From NCBI RefSeq assembly GCF_014229245.1, contig NZ_JAARZJ010000004.1, forward strand, positions 62,001 through 126,000: 64,000 nucleotides of DNA, given 5' to 3'. A model generated the notes under the pieces. That model was given only the letters and a program-made list of their open reading frames with translations, was not told the origin of the DNA and ran no database searches. Position numbers and translations under genes: made by a program. This DNA comes from Listeria farberi. GTDB taxonomy: Bacteria > Bacillota > Bacilli > Lactobacillales > Listeriaceae. This document shows, one piece after another, positions 44,517 through 53,088 of this stretch (the stretch's first letter is position 1; every line of letters begins with the position of its first letter).

Positions 44517-44541
44517 CTAGTTGCCTCCCTTTTTTCTTCTT

Positions 44542-44586
44542 ATTATAAACACTATACCAAAAACTACAAGCTGATTTATGTAACTT
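44542..44586 (-). promoter_or_regulatory. LytTR operon promoter with candidate LytTR repeats
   Basis: On the minus strand TTGTAG (44564-44569), 16-bp spacer, TATAAT (44542-44547). Two 9-bp LytTR-like repeats, AAGTTACAT (44578-44586) and TAGTTTTTG (44558-44566), are 11 bp apart in direct orientation across the -35. Confidence 0.6.
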
Positions 44587-44607
44587 GCAATTTAACCTGC
44601 CTAAGAT

Positions 44608-44645
44608 GCAAAAAAACTCGGTAGTTGATTATTTCCTACCGAGTT
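44608..44645 (-). terminator. Terminator after gpx
   Basis: AACTCGGTAG (44615-44624) pairs with CTACCGAGTT (44636-44645), then seven T on the minus strand. Confidence 0.92.
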
Positions 44646-44652
44646 TTATTCT

Positions 44653-45129
44653 TTATTTTACTTTTGTAACGAGCGCTTCCACTTTATCCTCAAAATCTTC
44701 TGGTTTCATTTTTGATGGGAAGCGTTCAACAATGTCTCCATTTTCATCAATGAGAAATTTTGCAAAGTTCCATTCTACTTTTTTGCCTCCCGTTTGTTCG
44801 GTTAAATATTTATAAAGCGGGTTAGCATCTTTACCTTTGACTTTAATTTTAGAGAACATTTGAAAGGTCACGCCGTAATTCATTTGACAAAATTCTAAAA
44901 TCTCTTCATCACTACCAGGATCTTGACGTAAAAACTGATTGCACGGGAAACCGAGAATTTCAAAATTATCGCTTCCAAGTTTCTTATACATTTTCTCAAG
45001 ACCTTCAAGTTGGGGCGTTAAACCACATTTGCTTGCAGTGTTTACAATGAGTAAAACTTTGCCTTTATAATCACTTAATGCTATTTCTTTACCATTCATT
45101 GCTTTTTCAGAAAAATCATGGACATTCAT
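44653..45129 (-). CDS. gpx: Glutathione peroxidase family thiol peroxidase
   Basis: A 158-residue thioredoxin-fold peroxidase: peroxidatic Cys in NTASKCGLTPQ (about 36), then GFPCNQFLRQDPGSDEEI with the second Cys and Gln, and the WNFAKFLID tryptophan-asparagine motif. In Firmicutes such enzymes are thioredoxin-dependent and reduce peroxides. It is 12 bp downstream of the M42 peptidase gene and probably cotranscribed. Confidence 0.93.
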   Translation of the reverse strand: MNVHDFSEKAMNGKEIALSDYKGKVLLIVNTASKCGLTPQLEGLEKMYKKLGSDNFEILGFPCNQFLRQDPGSDEEILEFCQMNYGVTFQMFSKIKVKGKDANPLYKYLTEQTGGKKVEWNFAKFLIDENGDIVERFPSKMKPEDFEDKVEALVTKVK

Positions 45130-45141
45130 ATAGAATTCCTC

Positions 45142-46194
45142 CTATTTCAATATATTCGAAAATAAATAAGCATAAACTAATTTTTCTGTATGATAAAGGG
45201 AGTCGCGGTGTGTTCGTTCGTATGCATGGCTAGCATCAATTCCTGGTCCAATCAAACCGTGAATAATATCGTTCCCAGCATTAATCGCCGCACTCGCATC
45301 AGATGCATAAAACGGATAAATATCCACTTTATAATCAATATTGTTCTTTTTGGCAAGCTCCACTAAATGTTTGCGTAAGCCAAGGTGATATGGGCCACTT
45401 CCGTCTTTTGCGCAAATAGAAACAGTATATTCATCTGACGTTTGACCATCACCAAGCGCTCCCATGTCGACAGCTAAATATTCCACTGTTTCGGTCGGAA
45501 TGTTAGAATTACCACCATAGCCAATTTCTTCATTATTAGAGATAAGAAAATGGGTTGTGTGTGGTAACTCTAATTTATTTTCATGAACATGGTTAATAAG
45601 TTGTAATAAAATCGCCACACTTGCTTTATCATCCAAATGGCGAGATTTAATATATTCATCATTAATAATTTGAACGCGTGAATCAAAAGAAACAAAATCA
45701 CCAACTTCTATTCCAAGAGCACGAACTTTCTCAGCATCTAACGCTTTTTCGTCCAAGCGAACTTCCATATTTTTATCATTACGTTCAGCCGTACCAGCGT
45801 CTTTATATACGTGAACGGAGGTTTGATGCATGAGAATTGTTCCGCTATATAAATCGCCTTCACTTGTTTCAATCGTACAATATTCCCCTTCAATTGCATT
45901 AAAACGATAGCCACCAATTAAAGTTAAGAGTAATCTTCCATCAGCTTTAATTTCTTTTACCATCGCGCCTAACGTATCAACATGCGCCGTCAGCATACGA
46001 TGTTTAGAGTCATCTTTTCCTTTGAGAGTTACAATTAATCCGCCTTTATTGTTTAATTTATACGGGATGTTAGAAGCTTCTAAATCTCTCACTAATTTTT
46101 CGATGATTTTCCCAGTATTCCCTGTTGGACTTGGGATAGAAGTTAACTCTTTAATTTTTTTCATTGTTTGCGTTGTATTTGGTTCGTAACTCAA
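45142..46194 (-). CDS. M42 family glutamyl aminopeptidase / endoglucanase-like
   Basis: A 350-residue M42 dinuclear metallopeptidase: metal ligands His in MLTAHVDTLGAMV, Asp in SRHLDDKASVA, Glu in ISNNEEIGYGG, Asp in AVDMGALGD, and the final His in HAYERTH. These form large tetrahedral aminopeptidases. The start is TTG 46194, with AAAGGAGGA about eight bases upstream. First gene of a two-gene unit with gpx. Confidence 0.9.
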   Translation of the reverse strand: MSYEPNTTQTMKKIKELTSIPSPTGNTGKIIEKLVRDLEASNIPYKLNNKGGLIVTLKGKDDSKHRMLTAHVDTLGAMVKEIKADGRLLLTLIGGYRFNAIEGEYCTIETSEGDLYSGTILMHQTSVHVYKDAGTAERNDKNMEVRLDEKALDAEKVRALGIEVGDFVSFDSRVQIINDEYIKSRHLDDKASVAILLQLINHVHENKLELPHTTHFLISNNEEIGYGGNSNIPTETVEYLAVDMGALGDGQTSDEYTVSICAKDGSGPYHLGLRKHLVELAKKNNIDYKVDIYPFYASDASAAINAGNDIIHGLIGPGIDASHAYERTHRDSLYHTEKLVYAYLFSNILK

Positions 46195-46296
46195 AAAAAT
46201 TCCTCCTTTAGTTCGCTTTATTCTATTATATTATAGCGCTTATCTTCACCTAACGCATTTCTTAAGATTAATTTTCCCCAAATCCGTTCTTTTTTA

Positions 46297-46305
46297 TGCT
46301 ATAAT
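46297..46305 (+). promoter_or_regulatory. Extended -10 promoter for the MFS gene
   Basis: TGC followed by TATAAT (46300-46305), about 28 bp before the start; -35 is weak. Confidence 0.65.
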
Positions 46306-46332
46306 TCGGTAGATGAAAAGGGAGGGAATTTT

Positions 46333-47808
46333 TTGGAACAAACAAAAGTAAAAGCCGTTACCATCGCCGTATTTGTCGCAACATTTATGGCAGCTATTGA
46401 GGGTACCATCGTGAGTACTGCGATGCCAACGATTGTAAGTCAGTTGGACGGCATAGAGTTAATGAACTGGATTTTTTCTGTTTATTTACTAACATCAGCA
46501 GTGACCGTTCCTATTTATGGAAAACTGTCTGATTTGTATGGACGAAAAAATATCTTTGTAATTGCGACAATTATTTTTATCATTGGTTCATCACTTTGTG
46601 GATTTGCACAAAATATGGAGCAATTAATTATTTTTCGCGCGATTCAAGGTATTGGAGCAGGCGGGATTTTACCATCTACAATGACAATTATTGCAGACGT
46701 CTACCCATTTGAAAAACGAGCAAAAGTACTTGGTTTCATGGGTTCAGCCTGGGGTATTGCAGGTGTTTTCGGGCCGCTCGTGGGTGGTTTTTTAGTAGAC
46801 CAACTTTCATGGCATTGGATTTTCTTTATTAATGTGCCAATCGGACTTCTAACTATCTTACTTATTCTGCTTTATTTACGTGAAGAAGTCGAACGCGTCA
46901 AATTACCAATTGATTATCTTGGTGCCTCTTTATTTACAGTAGCACTTTTAGGATTATTATTTGCATTACAGCGAGCTGGAGAATCACTCAACTGGACAGA
47001 ACCGCTCGTAGTCATTCTTTTTGCCGTTTCGATACTATTATTTGTTGCTTTTTATTTTGTCGAAAAACGTGCCAAAGATCCGATTATGCCATTTGTATTA
47101 TTTAAAAATCCTGTTGTTTTAATTGGAAACTTAATTGGTTTTCTAATTAGTGCCTTTTTAATTGGTATTAATGTTTATATTCCAATGTGGGCGCAAGGAA
47201 TGCTTGGTCACGGGGCCACTATTGCTGGATTTATGCTTGCACCACTTTCCGTCACGTGGATTATCGGTTCATTTATTGGCGGAAAGCTTTTAATGACACT
47301 TGGAAATCGCCATACAGTCGGAATCGGTGTATTAATAACAGCTGCAAGTGGACTTATTTTAGCTTTATTCCCAGCTTCCACAAATGACATCTTCTTCTAT
47401 TTAAATAGTGCCTTTATGGGATTTGGTTTTGGAATTATTTTTACTACTACAACCGTAACCGTTCAAGATGCAGTACCAAGGTTCCAAACTGGTATTGCTA
47501 CTGCTTCTAATACACTTTTTAGAACGGTTGGCCAAACAATTGGTGTCGCTGTTTTTGGAACTATTTTCAACTCTGTATTAACAACGCAGTTCCGTGCAGC
47601 AGCTGGAACCGAAGTAAATCGTAGTAATTTAAATCAGCTAATTAGCCCGCAAACTTCAGGAAATGTTAATCCCGACCTAATCGAACCACTCAGAGATATT
47701 TTATATAGTGGCCTTCATATGGTTTTCTGGGTAATGTTTGCTTGTTGTATTGTTAGTTATTTTATCCATTTCATTTTACCAAAAAAACATATTTCTGGTG
47801 AAAATTAA
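46333..47808 (+). CDS. MFS DHA2 family multidrug exporter (14 helices)
   Basis: A 491-residue transporter with about fourteen membrane helices. It has motif A GKLSDLYGRKNIF between helices 2 and 3 and motif C-like GSAWGIAGVFGPLVGGFLV, typical of drug:proton antiporters such as EmrB/LmrB. The start is TTG 46333 with GGGAGGGA seven bases upstream. It is convergent with the DrrAB-like ABC genes. Confidence 0.93.
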   Translation: MEQTKVKAVTIAVFVATFMAAIEGTIVSTAMPTIVSQLDGIELMNWIFSVYLLTSAVTVPIYGKLSDLYGRKNIFVIATIIFIIGSSLCGFAQNMEQLIIFRAIQGIGAGGILPSTMTIIADVYPFEKRAKVLGFMGSAWGIAGVFGPLVGGFLVDQLSWHWIFFINVPIGLLTILLILLYLREEVERVKLPIDYLGASLFTVALLGLLFALQRAGESLNWTEPLVVILFAVSILLFVAFYFVEKRAKDPIMPFVLFKNPVVLIGNLIGFLISAFLIGINVYIPMWAQGMLGHGATIAGFMLAPLSVTWIIGSFIGGKLLMTLGNRHTVGIGVLITAASGLILALFPASTNDIFFYLNSAFMGFGFGIIFTTTTVTVQDAVPRFQTGIATASNTLFRTVGQTIGVAVFGTIFNSVLTTQFRAAAGTEVNRSNLNQLISPQTSGNVNPDLIEPLRDILYSGLHMVFWVMFACCIVSYFIHFILPKKHISGEN

Positions 47809-47846
47809 AAAACAGGATTGACTCTTTTGAGCCAATCCTGTTTTTT
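47809..47846. terminator. Bidirectional terminator, MFS / ABC permease
   Basis: AAAACAGGATTGACTC (47809-47824) pairs with GAGCCAATCCTGTTTT (47829-47844) with one mismatch, T-run after. Confidence 0.92.
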
Positions 47847-48598
47847 TAAATTGTTTTCTTATATTTTAATACAGCAAATATATAAGCTACAACTGTAATT
47901 CCAACACACCAAGCAAGTGCAATCCAGATTTCATTACCAACTGACCCTGAATATAGCAATGCTCGAATTGTATCTACAATAGAAGTAACTGGTTGATTTT
48001 CTGCAAATACGCGAACCGCAGTTGGCATTGTATCAGTAGGAACAAAAGCAGAACTTATAAAAGGTAAGAAAATCAGTGGATACGAGAACGCGCTTGCTCC
48101 GTCAACCGATTTTGCAGTTAATCCCGGAATAACTGCAACCCAAGTCAATGCCAGCGTAAAAAGTAGTAGTATTCCTGCTACTGCAAGCCATTCTAAAATT
48201 CCCGCAGAAGATCTAAATCCAATTAATAAAGCAACAAGAATAATTAGAATAACTGAAATTGCATTAGAAACCAATGAAGTTAAAACATGTCCCCATAATA
48301 CCGAAGAACGACTAATCGGCATAGAATGAAATCGCTGGAATAAACCTTTTTGCACATCTGTAAATAATCTTACTGCCGTATAAGCTATCCCACTTGCAAT
48401 TGCCATTAAAATAATCCCTGGTAACAAGTAATCAACATAGTTATCTGTTCCGGTTTGAATCGCTCCACCTAATACATAGACGAACATCAACATAATCATA
48501 ATTGGTATAATTGCGACAGTAATAATTGTATCTGGACTACGCAAAATGTGACGCATCGAGCGACCAAATAAGATGCTTGTATCTCGAATTGCTTTCAT
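47846..48598 (-). CDS. DrrB-like ABC-2 transporter permease
   Basis: A 250-residue ABC2_membrane permease with six helices (SILFGRSMRHILRSPDTIITV at the start, FPFISSAFVPTDTMP-like segment near residue 178). It pairs with the ATPase upstream, overlapping it by four bases; the set resembles daunorubicin-type DrrAB exporters. Substrate unknown. Confidence 0.92.
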   Translation of the reverse strand: MKAIRDTSILFGRSMRHILRSPDTIITVAIIPIMIMLMFVYVLGGAIQTGTDNYVDYLLPGIILMAIASGIAYTAVRLFTDVQKGLFQRFHSMPISRSSVLWGHVLTSLVSNAISVILIILVALLIGFRSSAGILEWLAVAGILLLFTLALTWVAVIPGLTAKSVDGASAFSYPLIFLPFISSAFVPTDTMPTAVRVFAENQPVTSIVDTIRALLYSGSVGNEIWIALAWCVGITVVAYIFAVLKYKKTI

Positions 48599-49359
48599 TT
48601 TACTCCCTCCTTACCATTAATAATTGCTAAGAAAATTTCTTCTAGCGATGGTTGTTTCTCAACATATTCAACTTCAGCTGGTGGAAACAATTTTTTTAGC
48701 TCCTCTAAAGTACCATTTGCAATAATTGTTCCGCCGTGAAGGATTGCAATTCTATTAGCAAGTTGTTCTGCTTCATCTAAATACTGTGTCGTCAGTAAAA
48801 TAGTAGTTCCTCCATCAGAAAGTGCTTTAATTGTTTTCCATACTTCAATGCGTCCCTCAGGATCAAGACCAGTCGTTGGCTCATCAAGAAAAATCACATC
48901 TGGAGAACCCACTAAGCTCATAGCAATATCAAGACGTCTCATCATCCCTCCTGAATATGTGTCTGCTCTCCGGTCTGAAGCTTTTTCTAAGCCAAAACGA
49001 GCCAGTAAATCTTTAGCAGTTTGATTAGGATTTTCTACTCCTCGTAATTTTGCAATGAGTAAAATATTCTCACGACCAGTTAGTAAACCATCTACTGCGG
49101 CAAATTGTCCTGTAAGACTAATATGCTCCCTAACTTTCTCTGGTTCCTTTGTAACATCTAATCCAGCAACACTCGCTTTTCCATTATCTGCTTTCAAAAG
49201 TGTAGTTAAAATTTGAATAGTCGTTGTTTTTCCAGCGCCGTTAGAGCCGAGTAAAGCAAAAATCTCACCGCGCCTTACTCCAAAATCAACGCCCTTTAAG
49301 ACTTCAGTTTTTTTGAAAGACTTTCTTAACCCTCTAGCTTCAATCATCCATTCGTTCAT
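48595..49359 (-). CDS. DrrA-like ABC transporter ATPase
   Basis: A 254-residue ATPase: Walker A GSNGAGKTTT (about 37-46), signature YSGGMMRRL, Walker B VIFLDEPTTGLDP, H-loop LTTQYLDEA (His replaced by Gln, as in many DrrA proteins). GGAAGGG precedes ATG 49359. It lacks a long C-terminal accessory domain. Confidence 0.93.
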   Translation of the reverse strand: MNEWMIEARGLRKSFKKTEVLKGVDFGVRRGEIFALLGSNGAGKTTTIQILTTLLKADNGKASVAGLDVTKEPEKVREHISLTGQFAAVDGLLTGRENILLIAKLRGVENPNQTAKDLLARFGLEKASDRRADTYSGGMMRRLDIAMSLVGSPDVIFLDEPTTGLDPEGRIEVWKTIKALSDGGTTILLTTQYLDEAEQLANRIAILHGGTIIANGTLEELKKLFPPAEVEYVEKQPSLEEIFLAIINGKEGVK

Positions 49360-49441
49360 TCGAACTCACCCTTCCTTCTAATTTCCTATTTTATTTCACT
49401 ACTTAGTATTGCAGGTATTCTGTATCACTTATTACCACTAT

Positions 49442-49470
49442 ATAGTAACACTTAGTTGATGTACTGTCAA
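49442..49470 (-). promoter_or_regulatory. Promoter of the DrrAB-like operon
   Basis: On the minus strand TTGACA (49465-49470), 17-bp spacer, TACTAT (49442-49447). TAAGTG(T/A)TAC occurs twice with a 23-bp period around and after the -10, and ACTATATAGT is a 10-bp palindrome overlapping the -10, so a repressor site is possible. Confidence 0.8.
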
Positions 49471-49520
49471 CAAAAAACTTATATTCTTTTTTAAATAATA
49501 AATTAGCTAAATTTAAGCAT

Positions 49521-49550
49521 AAAAAAACCGCCCGATAAACGGACGGTTTG
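49521..49550 (-). terminator. Terminator after ilvE
   Basis: AAACCG-C-CCG pairs with CGG-A-CGGTTT across a short loop, then seven T on the minus strand. Confidence 0.88.
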
Positions 49551-49553
49551 TCA

Positions 49554-50573
49554 TTATTTCACTTTATAAATCCAACCTTCTGGAGCTTCTACATCTCCAA
49601 ATTGAATGCCACATAATTCATCAAATAGACGTTTCGTTACTGGTCCTACTTCCGTTTCACTGTAAAACACATGGAAGTCACCTTTTGTTTGAATACCACC
49701 AATTGGTGTGATAACTGCGGCGGTTCCACATGCACCTGCTTCCTTAAAGTCATCTAACTTATCAATAAATACATCGCCTTCTTCTGCTTTTAAACCTAAA
49801 CGGTGCTCTGCCAAATAAAGTAATGAATATTTCGTGATACTTGGCAAAATAGAAGGAGAATACGGTGTAATAAATTTATCGTCTTTTGTAATACCAAAGA
49901 AATTAGCAGACCCAACTTCTTCAATTTTTGTATGTGTAGCTGGATCCAAGTATATACAATCCCCAAAATTACGATTTTTCGCATCTTGGCCTGGTAGTAA
50001 ACTTGCTGCATAGTTACCGCCTACTTTTGCTGCACCTGTTCCATTTGGAGCGGCACGGTCAAAGTCAGAAACGATAAAGTTAGTTGGTGCCATTCCGCCT
50101 TTGAAATAAGGTCCAACTGGGGAACAGAAAACAGAGAAAATATATTCTGGAGCTGCATGAACGCCAATATTATCGCCTACTCCAATTACAAACGGTCGTA
50201 AATAAAGAGTTGCACCAGTACCATAAGGTGGAACAAATTCTTCATTTGCACGAACAACTTGCATACAAGCATCAATAAATTTTTCTGTTGGAATATGAGG
50301 CATTAATAAACGTTCACAACTTTTTTGAATACGGGCAGCGTTACGATCCGGACGAAAAAGGTTAATGGAACCATCCTTACAACGATATGCTTTCAAACCT
50401 TCAAAACATTGTTGTCCATAATGAAGTGCCGTAGAGCCTTCACTAATATGAAGCGTATTATCCTCTGTTAAAGTACCCTCATCCCATGCTCCGTCTTTCC
50501 AATGTGAAATATAACGTTTATCCGTTTTAATATAACTAAACCCTAGATTACTCCAGTCAATATCTTTACTCAT
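49554..50573 (-). CDS. ilvE: Branched-chain amino acid aminotransferase
   Basis: A 339-residue class-IV PLP aminotransferase: [52 protein letters not shown] around the PLP lysine region, and [10 protein letters not shown] and [12 protein letters not shown]. It interconverts Val, Leu and Ile with their keto acids, also feeding branched-chain fatty acid synthesis, important for Listeria membranes. Monocistronic, no T-box leader seen. Confidence 0.95.
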   Translation of the reverse strand: MSKDIDWSNLGFSYIKTDKRYISHWKDGAWDEGTLTEDNTLHISEGSTALHYGQQCFEGLKAYRCKDGSINLFRPDRNAARIQKSCERLLMPHIPTEKFIDACMQVVRANEEFVPPYGTGATLYLRPFVIGVGDNIGVHAAPEYIFSVFCSPVGPYFKGGMAPTNFIVSDFDRAAPNGTGAAKVGGNYAASLLPGQDAKNRNFGDCIYLDPATHTKIEEVGSANFFGITKDDKFITPYSPSILPSITKYSLLYLAEHRLGLKAEEGDVFIDKLDDFKEAGACGTAAVITPIGGIQTKGDFHVFYSETEVGPVTKRLFDELCGIQFGDVEAPEGWIYKVK

Positions 50574-50791
50574 TCAAAATCCCCACTTTCTATCGATAAA
50601 TCAGAATTATTGTATGTTTCAGTATAGCACAATAAACGGTAATATTGCAGTGAAGTCCTATGAAAAAGAAAATTTTTTCTAATAAATAGGCAAAATGTTC
50701 TTTCTTTTAGCGTCATTCATGCTAAAATAGAGTAACTTTTCAAAAAACAATCATCTTAGAAGGAAGGATTTCAAGAAAGGAGAGAATGAAA

Positions 50792-51541
50792 ATGACAGCT
50801 CATAAAATGTTAGATGAGAAATTTTACAGTAAATTGTTAGGAGAGGAACTCGATTTAATTATTTGCTTACCTCCTGATTTTTCACCACTTTATAAATATC
50901 CTTTATTTATTGTACAAGATGGCAAAGATTATTTTCAGTTTGGTAAACTAGCGCGTCACTCTGAAGAATTAGCGGTAAACGAGCAGATTCAAAAAGCCAT
51001 TTTCATTGGCATTCCTTACAAAACTGTTATGGATCGCCGAGAAAAGTATCATCCAGATGGTGAACAAAATGAAGCATACATCCGGTTCCTAGCATTCGAA
51101 CTTGTTCCTTACCTTGAAGAACGCTTTCCTTCTTTCCAAATGCCAACGAGTAGATTTCTTATGGGTGACTCCCTTGGTGCATCTGTCTCATTAAAAGCCG
51201 CACTACTATTTCCGTTTACATTCGGTAATGTTATTTTACATTCTCCTTATGTTGACGATGCAATCCTTACATTAGCAGAAAAAGCGGATCCTGCCAAAAT
51301 AAAAATCTACCATATTATTGGTGACCAAGAAACTTCGGTTGAAACTACTGGAGATGAAATACTCGATTTTCTATCACCAAATAAATCTTTAGAACAAATT
51401 TTAACCTCTCGGGGGTTTGATTATTATTTCCGCGTATTCAGTGGCGATCATCGTTGGAAGTACTGGCAGCCTTTTATTAAAGAATCCTTACAATTTATGC
51501 TTCCAGTAAATACATTTGATTTAGAAAGTATGCGCGCATAA
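50792..51541 (+). CDS. Putative esterase (alpha/beta hydrolase, esterase D-like)
   Basis: A 249-residue soluble alpha/beta hydrolase of the putative-esterase (PF00756-like) group: nucleophile Ser in FLMGDSLGASVSL (G-D-S-L-G), acid in IIGDQET region and His in FSGDHRWKYW near the end. Substrate unknown; relatives hydrolyse siderophore esters or S-formylglutathione. The start ATG 50792 has AAAGGAGA about nine bases upstream; the ATG two codons earlier is too close to it. 17 bp upstream of the GNAT gene. Confidence 0.85.
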   Translation: MTAHKMLDEKFYSKLLGEELDLIICLPPDFSPLYKYPLFIVQDGKDYFQFGKLARHSEELAVNEQIQKAIFIGIPYKTVMDRREKYHPDGEQNEAYIRFLAFELVPYLEERFPSFQMPTSRFLMGDSLGASVSLKAALLFPFTFGNVILHSPYVDDAILTLAEKADPAKIKIYHIIGDQETSVETTGDEILDFLSPNKSLEQILTSRGFDYYFRVFSGDHRWKYWQPFIKESLQFMLPVNTFDLESMRA

Positions 51542-51558
51542 GAAGGGACGGTAACAAC

Positions 51559-52002
51559 TTGACAGTAAAAAAGGTAACAGATGAACTAGGTAAACAAGCA
51601 GCATTAAAAATTCGAAATGACGTTTTCGTTGTCGAACAAAATGTAGATCCTGCATTGGAATGGGATGAATTTGATGAAATGGCTTCCGTTGATATGTTTG
51701 TAGATTATGCTGAAGATGGCACAGCACTTGCGACAGGCAGATTTCGCGTAAAGGATGGTTACGGTAAAGTTGAACGCATTTGCACTCAAAAAATAGCTCG
51801 TGGCTCCGGCAGCGGCCGAAGAATCATGGAAGCTATTGAACTGGAAGCAAAAACGCGCGGTTTAACAACACTAAAATTAGGTGCCCAGTTAACAGCTATT
51901 CCATTTTATGAAAAATTAGGCTATAAAACTTGTTCTGACATATTCTTAGATGCAGGAATTAAACATAAAGAAATGCAAAAAACCTTAATTTATGAAGCTT
52001 AA
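51559..52002 (+). CDS. GNAT family N-acetyltransferase
   Basis: A 147-residue acetyltransferase: beta strands ATGRFRVKDGYGKVERICTQK, acetyl-CoA loop ARGSGSGRRIMEAIE (R-x-x-G-x-G-R/x), and PFYEKLGYKT near the end. It resembles YjcF/ElaA-like GNATs; acceptor unknown. The start is TTG 51559 with a weak AAGGGACGG upstream. Likely cotranscribed with the esterase. Confidence 0.9.
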   Translation: MTVKKVTDELGKQAALKIRNDVFVVEQNVDPALEWDEFDEMASVDMFVDYAEDGTALATGRFRVKDGYGKVERICTQKIARGSGSGRRIMEAIELEAKTRGLTTLKLGAQLTAIPFYEKLGYKTCSDIFLDAGIKHKEMQKTLIYEA

Positions 52003-52006
52003 TAAA

Positions 52007-52047
52007 AGTAGTTATTTCTTTGTAATAGAAGAAATAACTATTTTTTT
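52007..52047. terminator. Bidirectional terminator, GNAT / rpiA
   Basis: TAGTTATTTCTT (52009-52020) pairs with AAGAAATAACTA (52029-52040), T-run after. Confidence 0.92.
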
Positions 52048-52712
52048 ATTACTTCTATCTCTCCGGATGCTTTGCCACAAATAATTATATCTACATAATG
52101 AAGAAATAATCCATGCTCAATTATCCCAGGAATTTCAATTAATTTTTCGTGCCAAGCTTTTGGATCAGTAAAGGTCTGATTTACAATATCTAAAATATAA
52201 TTTCCATTATTTGTTTCATATATTTCTCCTGATGACTGTTTACGCAAAATGGTTTCAATTCCATCATTTTCCAACTCCCTTTTAATTTGCTTCCATCCAA
52301 AAGGAATCACTTCAAGTGGCAAAGGAAATTTCCCTAATGTTCTCACAAGCTTCTCTTCCCCAACAACCCAAATATTCCTCCCACTTGCTTGAGCAACCAT
52401 CTTTTCTCGTAAAAGTGCCCCGCCACCTCCTTTTATTCCTTGAAAATCTTGATTAATCTCATCTGCGCCATCAATGGTCACATCAATTTTTACAATCTCA
52501 TTTAAAGGTTTTAACGGAATTCCTAACGTTTTAGCTTGTCGTTCCGTTTCCAAAGAAGTAGCAACTCCAGTTATATTTAAGCCTTTTTGCACCATTTCTC
52601 CTAATTTTTCAATCGTGTAGTAAACAGTACTCCCTGTTCCAAGCCCGACAATCATTCCATCTTCCACCCATTCACATGCTTTTTCTCCAGCAATTTTCTT
52701 TTGGTTAACCAT
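52038..52712 (-). CDS. rpiA: Ribose-5-phosphate isomerase A
   Basis: A 224-residue RpiA: GLGTGSTVYYTIEKLG for phosphate binding, DGADEINQDFQGIKGGGGALLREKM with the catalytic Asp and Glu, and VVGEEKLV. It interconverts ribose-5-P and ribulose-5-P in the pentose-phosphate pathway. GGGAGGA precedes ATG 52712. Divergent from dltX. Confidence 0.95.
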   Translation of the reverse strand: MVNQKKIAGEKACEWVEDGMIVGLGTGSTVYYTIEKLGEMVQKGLNITGVATSLETERQAKTLGIPLKPLNEIVKIDVTIDGADEINQDFQGIKGGGGALLREKMVAQASGRNIWVVGEEKLVRTLGKFPLPLEVIPFGWKQIKRELENDGIETILRKQSSGEIYETNNGNYILDIVNQTFTDPKAWHEKLIEIPGIIEHGLFLHYVDIIICGKASGEIEVIKK

Positions 52713-52810
52713 TTTTTTCCTCCCAACTTAAGCAATAAAGCAACACTATAATAATATTTTCATTATACGCTACCTATTTTTAAGTTGAAAGTAAGTTTAT
52801 TTTTCTAACC

Positions 52811-52846
52811 TTACAAAAATGTAATTAGACATTTAAAGACAAATGT
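52811..52846. promoter_or_regulatory. Two inverted repeats upstream of dltX
   Basis: TTACAAAAATGTAA (52811-52824) and ACATTT-AAAGAC-AAATGT (52829-52846) lie in tandem just upstream of a possible promoter, TTACAG (52848-52853)/TTTAAT (52871-52876) with a 17-bp spacer. Listeria dlt is a known VirR target, so these may be the VirR site; I cannot verify the published box from memory. Confidence 0.5.
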
Positions 52847-52919
52847 ATTACAGTAAGTAAGTATTGAGAGTTTAATTTTAATATTTGTAACACAATTGAA
52901 ATAATAAAGAGGTGGATTT

Positions 52920-53066
52920 ATGAATAAAGTAAAACTATTTTTGCACCATCCAGCAACTATTTTTACTATGAAAACTATTTTTTACTTAACTGTTTTGCTT
53001 GGGTTGCTATGGTTTTATGGTTTCAAAAACCCTGAAGGCGCGAAATTTATTTACAATGAATTCTAA
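52920..53066 (+). CDS. dltX: DltX small membrane protein
   Basis: A 48-residue ORF starting at ATG 52920 with GAGGTGG upstream. A basic N-terminus (MNKVKLFLHH) is followed by one membrane helix (TMKTIFYLTVLLGLLWFYGF) and the DltX C-terminal signature FKNPEGAKFIYNEF. DltX is needed for D-alanylation of teichoic acids, and its C-terminal motif passes D-alanine on at the membrane with DltB and DltD. It lies 22 bp before dltA, in the standard place. Confidence 0.95.
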   Translation: MNKVKLFLHHPATIFTMKTIFYLTVLLGLLWFYGFKNPEGAKFIYNEF

Positions 53067-53088
53067 AAAAAGAAAGGACTGTTAAAAA

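Noticed and set aside
50574-50785. T-box or leucine-type leader upstream of ilvE
   Set aside because: No T-box core sequence, specifier stem or terminator is visible; only a plain extended -10 promoter.
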